From Dietzia massiliensis (GTDB lineage Bacteria; Actinomycetota; Actinomycetes; Mycobacteriales; Mycobacteriaceae), in contig NZ_JAHBAV010000019.1 in the NCBI RefSeq assembly GCF_018390595.1, positions 1 to 59,075 on the forward strand: a stretch of 59,075 nt of DNA. Reading direction: 5' to 3'. Below the pieces are notes generated by a model that ran no database searches, was not told the origin of the DNA, and saw only the letters and a list, made by a program, of their open reading frames with translations. Numbering within the stretch: position 1 is the first letter of the stretch; every line of letters starts with the position of its first letter. Positions 1 through 8,907 of this stretch are shown one piece after another. The translations under genes were made by a program, and so were the position numbers.

Positions 1-2
1 GC

Positions 3-734
3 TCAGGCCAGGGCGGCCCGGAGTTCGCGGGCTGTGGCGGTGGGGTCCGGGGCCGCGGTGATCGCGCGGACGACGACCACGCGGCTCGCCCCGGCGGCCA
101 GCACCTCGGGCAAGGTGTCCGGGTCGATCCCGCCGATGGCGAACCACGGCTTGGGCGCCGCGGCCGGCCCGCCGCCCAGCCCGGCCGCGTGCCGCACGAG
201 CCCGAGCCCCGGGGCGTGGCGGCCCGGCTTGGTCGGAGTCGGCCACACGGGGCCGGTGCAGAAGTAGTCCACCACCGGGTTCGCCGCCGCGGCGTCGACC
301 TCGTCCGTCGCGTGGCACGACAGGCCGATCACCACGTCGTCGCCGACGATCCGCCGCGCCCACTCCACGGGTAGGTCGTCCTGCCCGACGTGCAGCACGT
401 CGGCGCCGGCGGCCACCGCCACGTCGGCGCGGTCGTTGACCGAGAGCAGCGCACCGTGGGCGTCGCAGACCTCACGCATCACCGCGAGCGCGCGCAGCTC
501 GTGCCCCGCCTCCAGCGGCCCGAGGTCGCGGTCGCCGGCCGAGTTCTTGTCCCGCAGTTGCACGATGTCGACGCCGCCTGTCAACGCGGCCGTGACGTCG
601 CGGCGCAGGGCGGGGAAGTCGCCCGTCCAGCCCTGCGCGCGGGCGTCGTCGTCGAGGTGTCGGCGGGCGTCGATGCAGAGGTAGAGGAGGGCGTCGGCGA
701 GGCGGGCACGGAGGCGGTCGGCGCGGGCGGTCAT
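3..734 (-). CDS. thiE: Thiamine-phosphate synthase ThiE
   Basis: Cytoplasmic TIM-barrel enzyme that couples the pyrimidine (HMP-PP) and thiazole halves to thiamine phosphate. The 243-residue product shows the family hallmarks in order: VQLRDKN at residues 58-64, GQDDLP at 117-122, GLSCHA at 137-142, [12 protein letters not shown] at 160-171 and AIGGI at 199-203. An N-terminal stretch of about 15 residues exceeds the usual length of about 215. It is divergent from thiO with only about 40 bp between starts, the same arrangement as Rv0414c-Rv0415 of M. tuberculosis. That gap has no room for a TPP riboswitch. Identity is secure from motifs and context. Confidence 0.95.
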   Translation of the reverse strand: MTARADRLRARLADALLYLCIDARRHLDDDARAQGWTGDFPALRRDVTAALTGGVDIVQLRDKNSAGDRDLGPLEAGHELRALAVMREVCDAHGALLSVNDRADVAVAAGADVLHVGQDDLPVEWARRIVGDDVVIGLSCHATDEVDAAAANPVVDYFCTGPVWPTPTKPGRHAPGLGLVRHAAGLGGGPAAAPKPWFAIGGIDPDTLPEVLAAGASRVVVVRAITAAPDPTATARELRAALA

Positions 735-762
735 GGGTTCAACGGTAGGTGATGGCCCCTAC

Positions 763-768
763 TAGGCT
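763..768 (+). promoter_or_regulatory. -10 element of leaderless thiO promoter
   Basis: TAGGCT lies 7 nt before the ATG at 776, so the transcript should begin at or next to the start codon. The same hexamer and spacing recur before several other genes here. Confidence 0.6.
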
Positions 769-775
769 GGCCGCC

Positions 776-1963
776 ATGACCGTCGACCCCGCCCCGCCCG
801 CCGCCCGTATCGGTGCGGGGCGGGTCGTGGTGGTCGGCGGCTCGGTGATCGGCCTGGCCTGCGCCTGGGCGATCGCCCGGTCCGGGGCCGCCGATGAGGT
901 CGTCGTCCACGAGCCCGACGATTCCGGGCCCGGCGGCGTCCCCACCTCGGGCGCCGCGTGGGTCGCGGGCGGCATGCTCGCCCCGTTCAGCGAGGCGTGG
1001 CCGGGGGAGGAGGCGGTGTTCGCGCTCGGCGTGGACTCGCTCCGGAGGTGGCCGGGCTTCCTCGACGCGCTCGCCCCCCACGTCCCACCCGGTCCGCCCG
1101 TCCGCACGGCCGGGTACACGCACATGCTGGCGGTCGACGAGGCCGACGCCCGGGACCTCGACATGGCCATGGAGTGGGCCGCCAGCCAGCCCGACCCGAC
1201 ACGGGGCACCGACCCGGCCGGCACCAACGGCGGCGTCACCGAGGCCGATCTGCGTCGCGTGACCCGCCGCGAGCTCCGGGAGGCCGAGCCGTCCCTGGCC
1301 CGGGTCGCCCGCGCCGCCTACCGGATGGACTCCGAGGGCGCCGTCGACAACCGGGTCCTGCTCGCCGCCCTCACCCGTGCCTGTCGCGCCGAGGGAGTGA
1401 CGTGGGTGCGCGGCGCCGTCTCCTCTCTCGACGACCTCGACGCGGACCGCGTCGTCCTCGCCGCGGGCACCGGCTCCGCCGACCTGGCGGGCCTGCCCGT
1501 GCGCCCGGTCAAGGGCGAGGTCCTCCGCCTGCGGTCCCGCCCCGGGTGTGAGGACCCGCCCCGCGGCGTCGTGCGGGCCTTCGTCCGGGGCCGGCCGCTG
1601 TACCTGGTGCCGCGCGCCGGCGGTCTCGTCGTGGGCGCCACCCAGTACGAACACGGCGACGACCGGCAGGTGACCGTCGCCGGGGTCCGCGACCTGCTCG
1701 CCGACGCCGAGACGATCTTCCCCGGCATAGGCGAGTACGAGCTGGCCGAGACGATCGCCGGGCTGCGGCCGATGTCGCCGGACAATCTGCCGATCCTCGG
1801 GGCCGACCCCCGCGACCCGCGGATCGTCCACGCCACCGGGCACGGCCGCAACGGGATCGCGTTGACGCCGGTCACCGCTGCGACCGTCGTCGCGACGCTG
1901 CTGGGGCGGGCCGTCCCGGAGTCGGCGGGCGCGGCGTCGCCCGACCGCTTCGCCCGCTCCTGA
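776..1963 (+). CDS. thiO: Glycine oxidase ThiO (FAD-dependent)
   Basis: Oxidises glycine to iminoglycine (dehydroglycine), which ThiG uses to build the thiazole of thiamine. The 395-residue DAO-family protein opens with an FAD-binding Rossmann strand, VVVVGGSVIGLA at about residues 17-28, and ends with a second flavin motif, GLRPMSPDNLPILG followed by HATGHGRNGIALTP. An in-frame GTG at 749 and ATG at 752 would add nine residues. ATG 776 is preferred because TAGGCT sits exactly 7 nt upstream (leaderless). It is first in the thiO-thiS-thiG operon; thiS follows after 62 nt. Confidence 0.93.
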   Translation: MTVDPAPPAARIGAGRVVVVGGSVIGLACAWAIARSGAADEVVVHEPDDSGPGGVPTSGAAWVAGGMLAPFSEAWPGEEAVFALGVDSLRRWPGFLDALAPHVPPGPPVRTAGYTHMLAVDEADARDLDMAMEWAASQPDPTRGTDPAGTNGGVTEADLRRVTRRELREAEPSLARVARAAYRMDSEGAVDNRVLLAALTRACRAEGVTWVRGAVSSLDDLDADRVVLAAGTGSADLAGLPVRPVKGEVLRLRSRPGCEDPPRGVVRAFVRGRPLYLVPRAGGLVVGATQYEHGDDRQVTVAGVRDLLADAETIFPGIGEYELAETIAGLRPMSPDNLPILGADPRDPRIVHATGHGRNGIALTPVTAATVVATLLGRAVPESAGAASPDRFARS

Positions 1964-2025
1964 CCCCGGTCGTGCCCGGCGGCTACGGTGGTGCCGTACG
2001 TCACGACTTCCTGCAGGAGGCCCCC

Positions 2026-3058
<1,033 letters not shown>

Positions 3059-3083
3059 GACGCCCGGGGCTCCGCCCGCCGGA

Positions 3084-3737
3084 TCACTGCTCGACGCGCG
3101 GTACTCGGCGTACCTCGACCCCGCCCATCAGCGCGAGACCCGTGATCCTCAGGACAGGAGCGCCGGGCGGCGCTTGACGGACCGGCCGGGGATCGGGCTT
3201 CCATCGGCCCGACTCCTCCGCGAAACCGCCCATGAAGCCGATCCCGTCGACTTCCACGTGGACGTCGTCCGGGACGTTGATCTCGATACCGCCCATGATC
3301 GCGAACGCCCGGAGCACGGTCTCGCGGGACTGCAGCGACGCGCGCCTGAGGTCGATCTCGATACCGCCCATCAGCGCGACCGCGGTGTGTTCGGCCGGCA
3401 GGGTCCACGACCCGGTGCGCTCCACGCCGCCCATGACCGCGATGGAGGTGGCGGGCCCGCTGCCGCCCGTGACCCGCCGTTCGGGTGCGCGGTGCGGCCG
3501 CTCCGCCAACGTCGACTCGAGCTGATGGTGCGCGACCGGCAGGTCGTGGGTCAGCTCCAGCAGTTCGGACCGGAACCGGGCGCCGTACGCCGCAGCGGTC
3601 CGCTCGTCGAACTCGGCGAGGGTCAACCGGCCCTCCGAGTACGACTCCTGTAGTAGCTGAGCGGTCGCCTCCCGCTCGGCGTCCGAGGCGCGGACCGCCG
3701 GCAGCCGGCGGTCCGGTTCGGGCGTGACATCGTCCAT
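3084..3737 (-). CDS. DUF1707 / LiaF-like envelope-stress protein
   Basis: The 217-residue product starts with a DUF1707 (SHOCT-like) domain, RASDAEREATAQLLQESY..GRLTLAEFDERTAAAYGA, at about residues 15-60. Behind it lies a low-complexity beta repeat in which MGGVE, MGGIE or MGGFA recurs five times, typical of LiaF-like 'cell wall-active antibiotics response' domains. No transmembrane helix or signal peptide is evident, so it is probably cytoplasmic. The ATG at 3737 lies 7 nt after a TAGGCT -10 box, which rejects the longer 235-residue start. It is convergent with thiG. A role in envelope stress is inferred from the family only. Confidence 0.8.
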   Translation of the reverse strand: MDDVTPEPDRRLPAVRASDAEREATAQLLQESYSEGRLTLAEFDERTAAAYGARFRSELLELTHDLPVAHHQLESTLAERPHRAPERRVTGGSGPATSIAVMGGVERTGSWTLPAEHTAVALMGGIEIDLRRASLQSRETVLRAFAIMGGIEINVPDDVHVEVDGIGFMGGFAEESGRWKPDPRPVRQAPPGAPVLRITGLALMGGVEVRRVPRVEQ

Positions 3738-3744
3738 GGTCAGG

Positions 3745-3750
3745 AGCCTA
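3745..3750 (-). promoter_or_regulatory. -10 element of leaderless DUF1707 gene
   Basis: Minus-strand TAGGCT followed by 7 nt and the ATG at 3737. Confidence 0.55.
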
Positions 3751-3811
3751 GACCTGCTCTTGCTGTACGCGGGCTGAGTAGGTGGACACACGACGCCGGG
3801 TCTGCGGCAGG

Positions 3812-3817
3812 CACACT
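3812..3817 (+). promoter_or_regulatory. -10 element of leaderless ABC transporter operon
   Basis: CACACT, then 7 nt, then ATG 3825. Spacing matches the other leaderless promoters here although the first base deviates from TANNNT. Confidence 0.45.
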
Positions 3818-3824
3818 GATGGCC

Positions 3825-4739
3825 ATGATCGAGGTACGGAATCTCACCAAACGCTACGGCGGCTCCCTCGCCGTCGACGACCTCAGCTTCACCGTCCGCC
3901 CCGGCGTCGTCACCGGCTTCCTCGGCCCGAACGGTGCCGGTAAGTCCACGACGATGCGCATGATCGTCGGTCTGGACAATCCGACGTCAGGGGAGGCGCT
4001 CGTCAACGGCAGGCCGTACCGCGAACTCGAGCAGCCCGCGCACACGGTCGGGTGTCTGCTGGACGCCTCCTGGACGCACGCCAACCGTTCCGCGTCCGCG
4101 CACCTGAAGATGATCGCCGCAGCGGCCGGCCTGCCCGCGACCCGCGTCGACGAGGTGCTCGCCCTGGTGGGCCTGAGCGACGTCGCCGGCCGCAAGGTGG
4201 GCGGGTACTCGCTCGGCATGCGTCAGCGACTGGGCCTCGCCACCGCCATGCTCGGTGACCCCGAGGTGCTGCTGTTCGACGAGCCCGTCAACGGGCTCGA
4301 TCCGGAGGGCATCCTGTGGATCCGGCGCTTCATGCACGCCCGCGCCGCCGAGGGCCGCACGGTGCTCGTGTCCTCCCACCTGCTGTCGGAGATGGCGCAG
4401 ACCGCCCAGGACCTCGTGGTGATCGGTCGCGGCAAGCTGCGCGCGCAGACCTCGGTCGAGGAGTTCCTCTCGGCCGCCAAGTCCTCGGTCATCCTGCGCA
4501 CGCCGCACGTCGACGAGTTCACCCAGGCCGCGCGTTCCGAGAACGTCCAGGCCACGTTCGACCCCCAGCAGGGCGTGTTCCTGATCGACGGCCTGCGGGC
4601 CCCCCAGGTGGGCGACCTCGCCGCCAGCCTGGGCATCACCGTCCACGAGCTGCACGAGAAGCGGGCGTCGCTGGAGGAGGCCTTCATGGCCCTCACCGAC
4701 CAGGACGTCGAGTACCACGGTCAGGAGTCCACCCGATGA
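3825..4739 (+). CDS. ABC transporter ATP-binding protein
   Basis: The 304-residue ATPase of an ABC-2 type exporter. Walker A GPNGAGKST is near residue 37, the ABC signature is degenerate (YSLGMRQRL), and Walker B VLLFDEPVNGLD is followed by the H-loop VSSHLLSEM. The C-terminal 80 residues are the regulatory tail usual in CcmA/DrrA-type subunits. ATG 3825 is preferred over ATG 3819 from the -10 spacing. Its stop overlaps the start of the permease gene (ATGA), so both are made together. The substrate cannot be told from sequence; drug, lipid or bacteriocin export are all possible. Confidence 0.9.
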   Translation: MIEVRNLTKRYGGSLAVDDLSFTVRPGVVTGFLGPNGAGKSTTMRMIVGLDNPTSGEALVNGRPYRELEQPAHTVGCLLDASWTHANRSASAHLKMIAAAAGLPATRVDEVLALVGLSDVAGRKVGGYSLGMRQRLGLATAMLGDPEVLLFDEPVNGLDPEGILWIRRFMHARAAEGRTVLVSSHLLSEMAQTAQDLVVIGRGKLRAQTSVEEFLSAAKSSVILRTPHVDEFTQAARSENVQATFDPQQGVFLIDGLRAPQVGDLAASLGITVHELHEKRASLEEAFMALTDQDVEYHGQESTR

Positions 4740-5497
4740 ACCTGCTGAAGTCCGAGTGGATCAAGGTCACCACCACCAAAAGCGCCTACTGGCTGTACGC
4801 GATCGGTATCGCGTTGGCCGTCCTGCTGGCCGTGATCATCGGCCAGTTCGACCAGTCCGCCACCGACCCGATCGCCGGTGAGGCCGGCGGCGGCAGCGAC
4901 CCGCTGTTCGCCATCCTCGGGGTCAGCGCGTTCACGGTACTGCTGGTGTGGATCGCCGCGATCGTCGGCGTCACCGGCGAGTACCGCTACCACACCGCCA
5001 AGGCGACCTACCTGACGACGCCGTCGCGCTGGCCCGCGATCGTCGCCAAGACCGTGCTGTTCACGATCCTGTCGATCGTCGTCACCGCCGTCTCGGTGAT
5101 CGTCGCGCTGCTGGTGGCTGGGGCGCTGTCCGGCAACGAGTCGTGGACGCCGTTCTCCGGTGACGGACTCACCTACCTCTGGCGTTTCCCCGTCTACGCG
5201 GCACTCGGCACGCTCGCGGTCATGGGACTGGCGTACATCATGCGCAACGCCGCCGGGACGATCTCCCTGTTTCTCGTCTGGATTCTGGCGCTGGAGGGGA
5301 TGGTGTCGCTCATTCCGAGGGTGGGTGAGGACCTCGCGGGATGGATGCCGTTCGCTAACGGTGATTACTGGACCCAGGGTGAGGCGGCCAAGGGCTACAT
5401 CACCTGGGGTGAATGGCCGGCGTTCGCGCTCTACGCCGCGGTGTGCGTCGTCCTGTGGGCCGTGGGCCTGGTGATGACCCTGCGCCGCGACGCCTGA
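4736..5497 (+). CDS. ABC-2 family transporter permease
   Basis: A 253-residue integral membrane protein with six predicted helices (WLYAIGIALAVLLAV, FTVLLVWIAAIVGV, TILSIVVTAVSVIVALLVAG, YAALGTLAVMGLAYIM, ISLFLVWILALEGM, ALYAAVCVVLWAVGLVM). The cytoplasmic N-terminus LLKSEWIKVTTTKS and the loop TGEYRYHTAKATYLTTPSR are typical of ABC-2 permeases paired with CcmA-type ATPases. ATG 4736 overlaps the TGA of the ATPase gene. It presumably forms a 2+2 exporter with that ATPase. Confidence 0.87.
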   Translation: MNLLKSEWIKVTTTKSAYWLYAIGIALAVLLAVIIGQFDQSATDPIAGEAGGGSDPLFAILGVSAFTVLLVWIAAIVGVTGEYRYHTAKATYLTTPSRWPAIVAKTVLFTILSIVVTAVSVIVALLVAGALSGNESWTPFSGDGLTYLWRFPVYAALGTLAVMGLAYIMRNAAGTISLFLVWILALEGMVSLIPRVGEDLAGWMPFANGDYWTQGEAAKGYITWGEWPAFALYAAVCVVLWAVGLVMTLRRDA

Positions 5498-5621
5498 CCT
5501 CGCGCCGCGACCTCTGACCCGCGCCGGGGTGCCCGCGGATTCACGCTCGCGATGCGCCGGACTGGGCCGCCCTTCAGGGGTAGGGTTGGAATCGATACTC
5601 GGTCGGCCCTAAGGAGTCGAG

Positions 5622-5918
5622 ATGACCGGCGGAACTTCGCTCAAGCTCGTCCACAACACCGATAGAGACCGTTTCGAGCTGTGGGACGGCGAGACCTTCA
5701 TGGGACTGGTCGGGTACGAGAAGGACGGCGACGTCTACATCCTCCTGCACACCGTGATCGAGGAGCGGTTCGGTCAGCAGGGCATCGCCCGACTGCTGGT
5801 GAGCCTGGTCCTCACCCGCCTGCGGCTCGACGGGCTGAAGATCCGCCCGGTGTGCAGCTACGTGCGCCGCTTCCTCGTGCGGTTCCCCGAGTACCAGTTG
5901 CTCGTCGCCCCCAACTGA
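5622..5918 (+). CDS. Small GNAT-fold N-acetyltransferase (NATD1/YjdJ-like)
   Basis: The 98-residue protein matches the minimal GNAT domain found in YjdJ/NATD1: an N-terminal sheet (LVHNTDRDRFELWDGETFMGLVGYEKDG), then VIEERFGQQGIARLLVSLVLTRLR as the acetyl-CoA-binding loop and helix, and IRPVCSYVRRFLVRFPEY at the end. The substrate is unknown. ATG 5622 has AAGGAG at 5611-5616. It is monocistronic. Confidence 0.85.
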   Translation: MTGGTSLKLVHNTDRDRFELWDGETFMGLVGYEKDGDVYILLHTVIEERFGQQGIARLLVSLVLTRLRLDGLKIRPVCSYVRRFLVRFPEYQLLVAPN

Positions 5919-6051
5919 CACGCCGCGTCACGCCGCGCGCACCACGGCCGGCTTCGCCACGGCGGGGAGGATGCTCGCCACGACGGGGGAGGATGTCCGA
6001 CCCGATCCGTAGTGTGGGCGGCGGAAGACCGGCCAGCGAACAGGACACCTC

Positions 6052-6561
6052 ATGACTTACCCGCCGCAGGGCGACAACGCCGACAACGCCGACAACACCT
6101 CCTCGTCCGGGTACACGGACTACTCCGCACAATCCGGATACGGCGGCCAGTCCGGAGCGGGGCAGGGCTCGTACGGGACAGGCGGCTACGGCCAGGAGGC
6201 GTACGGGCAGCAGGCGTACGGGCAGGGCTCCTACGGGCAGGGTGGCTACGGCTCGCAGACGCCCGCGTACTCCGGTTCGGGCGGCTTCGCCGCGGCTCCC
6301 GGTGCCCGCCCCGGGCCGCCGTCGAACGTGGGGTGGGCGGTCGCCTCGATCCTGTTCTTCTGGCCCCTGTCGTTCATCGCGATGACGCGGGCGCTGGAGG
6401 TCTACCCGCTCTGGGCCGCCGGGCGGTACGCCGAGGCCGAGGCCGCCAGTGCGACCGCCAAGCGGCTCGGGATGATCTCGCTCGCGATCGTGGCGGTCCT
6501 CATCATCCTGTACCTGATCTTCATCTTCGCGATGGTCGGCCTGGCCTCGAGCGGCTACTAG
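6052..6561 (+). CDS. CD225/dispanin-like membrane protein with YGQ-rich N-terminus
   Basis: The 169-residue protein has a disordered first 85 residues rich in Tyr-Gly-Gln repeats (AYGQQAYGQGSYGQGGYG), followed by a dispanin-type module: VGWAVASILFFWPLSFIAMTR, a short loop WAAGRYAEAEAASATAKRLG, and a second helix AIVAVLIILYLIFIFAMVGL. The amphipathic loop with small residues between two helices is the CD225 signature. Function in bacteria is not established. A TAGTGT-like -10 lies about 40 nt upstream. Confidence 0.78.
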   Translation: MTYPPQGDNADNADNTSSSGYTDYSAQSGYGGQSGAGQGSYGTGGYGQEAYGQQAYGQGSYGQGGYGSQTPAYSGSGGFAAAPGARPGPPSNVGWAVASILFFWPLSFIAMTRALEVYPLWAAGRYAEAEAASATAKRLGMISLAIVAVLIILYLIFIFAMVGLASSGY

Positions 6562-6622
6562 CGCTCCGCCGAGGCGGGCGCGCTGCCGACCCGGTATCGA
6601 GTCGGCAGAACGCCCGGCCGCG

Positions 6623-7039
6623 TCAGGCCAGGCCCAGGCGCGGGGCCTCGATCGCCGGGCACGCGTCCATCACCACGTCGAGGCCCGCATCCCTCGCCCG
6701 CTTCGCGGCGGCCTCGTCGATCACGCCCAGCTGCAGCCAGACGGCCTTCGCGCCCGCGGCGATGGCGTCGTCCACCACGCCCCCGGCGAGCTCGGAGTTG
6801 ACGAACACGTCCACGACATCGATCTCGCCGGGGACCGACGCCAGGTCCGGATACCCCTGTTGGCCGTGGACCGTCTCCGCCTTCGGGTGGACGGGCACGA
6901 TCTCGTGACCGAGGTCGCTGACGAACGCGCCGATCCGGTACGCGGTGCGCGAGGTGTTCGAGGACAAGCCGACGACGGCCCACCGTCCCTTCTCGGACAG
7001 CAGACGCTCGATGACGGCCGGATCATTGGAATGGCTCAT
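6623..7039 (-). CDS. CoA-binding domain protein (YccU-like)
   Basis: The 138-residue stand-alone CoA_binding domain resembles E. coli YccU: WAVVGLSSNTSRTAYRIGAFV near the N-terminus is the Rossmann nucleotide-binding turn. It is followed by GHEIVPVHPKAETVHGQQGYPDLASVP, DVVDVFVNSE, AVWLQLGVID and a C-terminal VMDACPAIEAPRLG. The cysteine in MDACPAI is the conserved residue of the family. No partner subunit is adjacent. The physiological role is unknown. Confidence 0.85.
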   Translation of the reverse strand: MSHSNDPAVIERLLSEKGRWAVVGLSSNTSRTAYRIGAFVSDLGHEIVPVHPKAETVHGQQGYPDLASVPGEIDVVDVFVNSELAGGVVDDAIAAGAKAVWLQLGVIDEAAAKRARDAGLDVVMDACPAIEAPRLGLA

Positions 7040-7087
7040 ACCCCGTGCAAGGCCCCACGGCGCCCAGACATTCCCGCGCGAGCAATC

Positions 7088-7207
7088 AGTCCCCGACGGC
7101 GTCTGCGCGCGGGGCGCTTCCTTCGCAGGCTCAGTCAGTCCCCGACGGGCCTTATGCGCGGGAACATCGCTTCGCTCGCTGGCGCTCGCTCCGCTAGTCC
7201 CCGACGG
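7088..7207. repeat. Three copies of a 12-bp motif at the 3' end of ppk2
   Basis: AGTCCCCGACGG occurs at 7088-7099, 7137-7148 and 7196-7207. The last copy encodes the C-terminal Val-Gly-Asp-stop of PPK2 on the minus strand; the other two repeat that gene end downstream, with TGA instead of TAG. They look like scars of short duplications of the gene terminus. The rest of the 154-bp gap holds CGCTCG-rich sequence and no gene. Confidence 0.7.
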
Positions 7208-8087
7208 CGTCCTTGCCGCGCTGGACGATCCGCGGGTCCGGCTCGAACACCACCTGGTGGTCCTTCTCCGGGTAGTCGAACTGGTTGAGGAAGTAGCGCA
7301 TCGCGTTGATGCGGGCCCGCTTCTTGTCGTTGGACTTGATGGTCGTCCACGGCGCCCACTCGGTGTCCGTGCGCCGGAACATCTCCTCCTTGGCCTCGGT
7401 GTACTCGTCCCACTTGCCCAGCGACTCCAGGTCCATGGGGGAGAGCTTCCACCGGCGCACGGGGTCCAGCTGCCGGATCGCGAACCGGGTCTTCTGCTCC
7501 TCGCGGGTCACCGAGAACCACAGCTTGGTGAGCCCGATACCCGACTCGACCAGCATCTTCTCGAACATCGGCGCCTGCTGCATGAACGTCTCGTACTGCT
7601 CGTCGGTGCAGAACCCCATGACCCGCTCGACGCCGGCGCGGTTGTACCAGGAGCGGTCGAACAGGACCAGCTCACCGCGGCTGGGCAGGTGGGTGACGTA
7701 GCGCTGGAAGTACCACTGGTGCAGCTCGGTCTCGGTGGGCTTGATGAGCGCCACGACGCGGGCCTGACGGACGTTGATGTACTCGGTGAACCGCTTGATC
7801 GTCCCGCCCTTGCCCGCGGCGTCGCGGCCCTCGAACACGATCACCTGCCGGTGCCCGGACTCGGCCTGCCAGCGCTGGAACTTCAGCAGTTCGATCTGCA
7901 GGAGGTACTTCTCGACCTCGTACTGGTTGCGGTCCATCCGCTCGTCGTACGGGTAGTTCTCCCGCCACGTGTCGACCGCACGGCCGGTGATGTCGATGAG
8001 GTCGGGGTCCTCGCCGTGATCGTCACGGACGGTGAAGCCCTCGGCGCGCAGCCGGTCGATGTAGTGCCGTAGCTGGAACGTGGACAT
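7194..8087 (-). CDS. ppk2: Polyphosphate kinase 2 (PPK2 family)
   Basis: The 297-residue enzyme transfers phosphate between polyphosphate and nucleotides. Walker A GRDAAGKGGTIKRF is near residue 88, and the family motifs TETELHQWYFQRYV, GELVLFDRSWYNRAGVERVMGF (Walker B and lid) and QLDPVRRWKLSPMD are all present. Length fits single-domain PPK2. Whether it prefers ADP, GDP or AMP cannot be read from sequence. The start lies 6 nt after the xthA stop, so it is co-transcribed with the exonuclease gene. Confidence 0.92.
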   Translation of the reverse strand: MSTFQLRHYIDRLRAEGFTVRDDHGEDPDLIDITGRAVDTWRENYPYDERMDRNQYEVEKYLLQIELLKFQRWQAESGHRQVIVFEGRDAAGKGGTIKRFTEYINVRQARVVALIKPTETELHQWYFQRYVTHLPSRGELVLFDRSWYNRAGVERVMGFCTDEQYETFMQQAPMFEKMLVESGIGLTKLWFSVTREEQKTRFAIRQLDPVRRWKLSPMDLESLGKWDEYTEAKEEMFRRTDTEWAPWTTIKSNDKKRARINAMRYFLNQFDYPEKDHQVVFEPDPRIVQRGKDAVGD

Positions 8088-8093
8088 CGGCGT

Positions 8094-8894
8094 CTAGTCG
8101 AGTTCCACCACGACGGGCGCGTGGTCGGAGGCGCCCTTGCCCTTGCGCTCCTCGCGGTCGATGAAGGCGCCGGTGACGCGGGCGGCCAGCGCGGGGGAGT
8201 GCAGCTGGAAGTCGATGCGCATGCCCTTACGCTTGGGGAAGCTGAGCCCGGTGTAATCCCAGTACGTGTAGACGCCCGGACCGGGGGTGTACTCGCGGGT
8301 GACCTCGCGGAACCCGGCGCCGTCGAACGCGGCGAACGCCAGCCGCTCGGGGCCGGAGACGTGGGTCTTGCCCTCGAAGACCTCCATGTCCCACACGTCC
8401 TCGTCGAGCGGCGCGACGTTCCAGTCGCCCACGAGCGCGACCTGGGCGTCGGGGTCGGCGACCAGTTCGGCGGCGGCGTGGTCACGCAGTCGGGCCAGCC
8501 ACTCGAGCTTGTAGGTGTAGTGCGGGTCGGACAGTTCACGGCCGTTGGGCACGTAGAGGCTGTAGACGCGGACGCCGTCGCACACCGCGGAGATCGCGCG
8601 CGCCTCCGGGTCCTGCGACTGCTCTGGATCTTTGTGGAAGCCGGGCATGCCGTCGAAGCCGAGCCGCACGTCCTCGAGCCCGACGCGGGAGGCCACGGCG
8701 ACGCCGTTCCACTGGCTCAGGCCGTGGTGGGCGACCTCGTAGCCCAGTTCGCGGAAGTCCTCCTCGGGGAACTGCTCGTCCTTGCACTTGGTCTCCTGCA
8801 TCGCCAGGACGTCGACGTCGGACCGGTCGAGCCAGGCGAGCACGCGGTCCTTGCGGGCTCGAATCGAGTTCACATTCCAGGTGGCCAGGCGCAT
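8094..8894 (-). CDS. xthA: Exodeoxyribonuclease III / AP endonuclease XthA
   Basis: The 266-residue member of the exonuclease-endonuclease-phosphatase superfamily acts in base-excision repair of abasic sites. Catalytic motifs are intact: TWNVNSIR at the N-terminus, MQETKC (metal-binding Glu), VALVGDWNVAP (Asp and Asn) and the C-terminal SDHAPVVVEL (Asp-His pair). ATG 8894 has a TAGACT -10 box 7 nt upstream. The first three bases of that box are the stop codon of the preceding GNAT gene. Gene order def-GNAT-xthA matches Rv0429c-Rv0427c. Confidence 0.95.
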   Translation of the reverse strand: MRLATWNVNSIRARKDRVLAWLDRSDVDVLAMQETKCKDEQFPEEDFRELGYEVAHHGLSQWNGVAVASRVGLEDVRLGFDGMPGFHKDPEQSQDPEARAISAVCDGVRVYSLYVPNGRELSDPHYTYKLEWLARLRDHAAAELVADPDAQVALVGDWNVAPLDEDVWDMEVFEGKTHVSGPERLAFAAFDGAGFREVTREYTPGPGVYTYWDYTGLSFPKRKGMRIDFQLHSPALAARVTGAFIDREERKGKGASDHAPVVVELD

Positions 8895-8901
8895 GGGTGC
8901 G

Positions 8902-8907
8902 AGTCTA
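8902..8907 (-). promoter_or_regulatory. -10 element of leaderless xthA, overlapping the GNAT stop codon
   Basis: Minus-strand TAGACT followed by 7 nt and ATG 8894. Its TAG (8907-8905) is also the stop of the upstream gene. Confidence 0.6.

Noticed and set aside
735..2025. TPP riboswitch before the thiamine genes
   Set aside because: The thiE-thiO gap is about 40 bp and thiO appears leaderless; no conserved THI-box sequence was found there or in the 62 nt before thiS.
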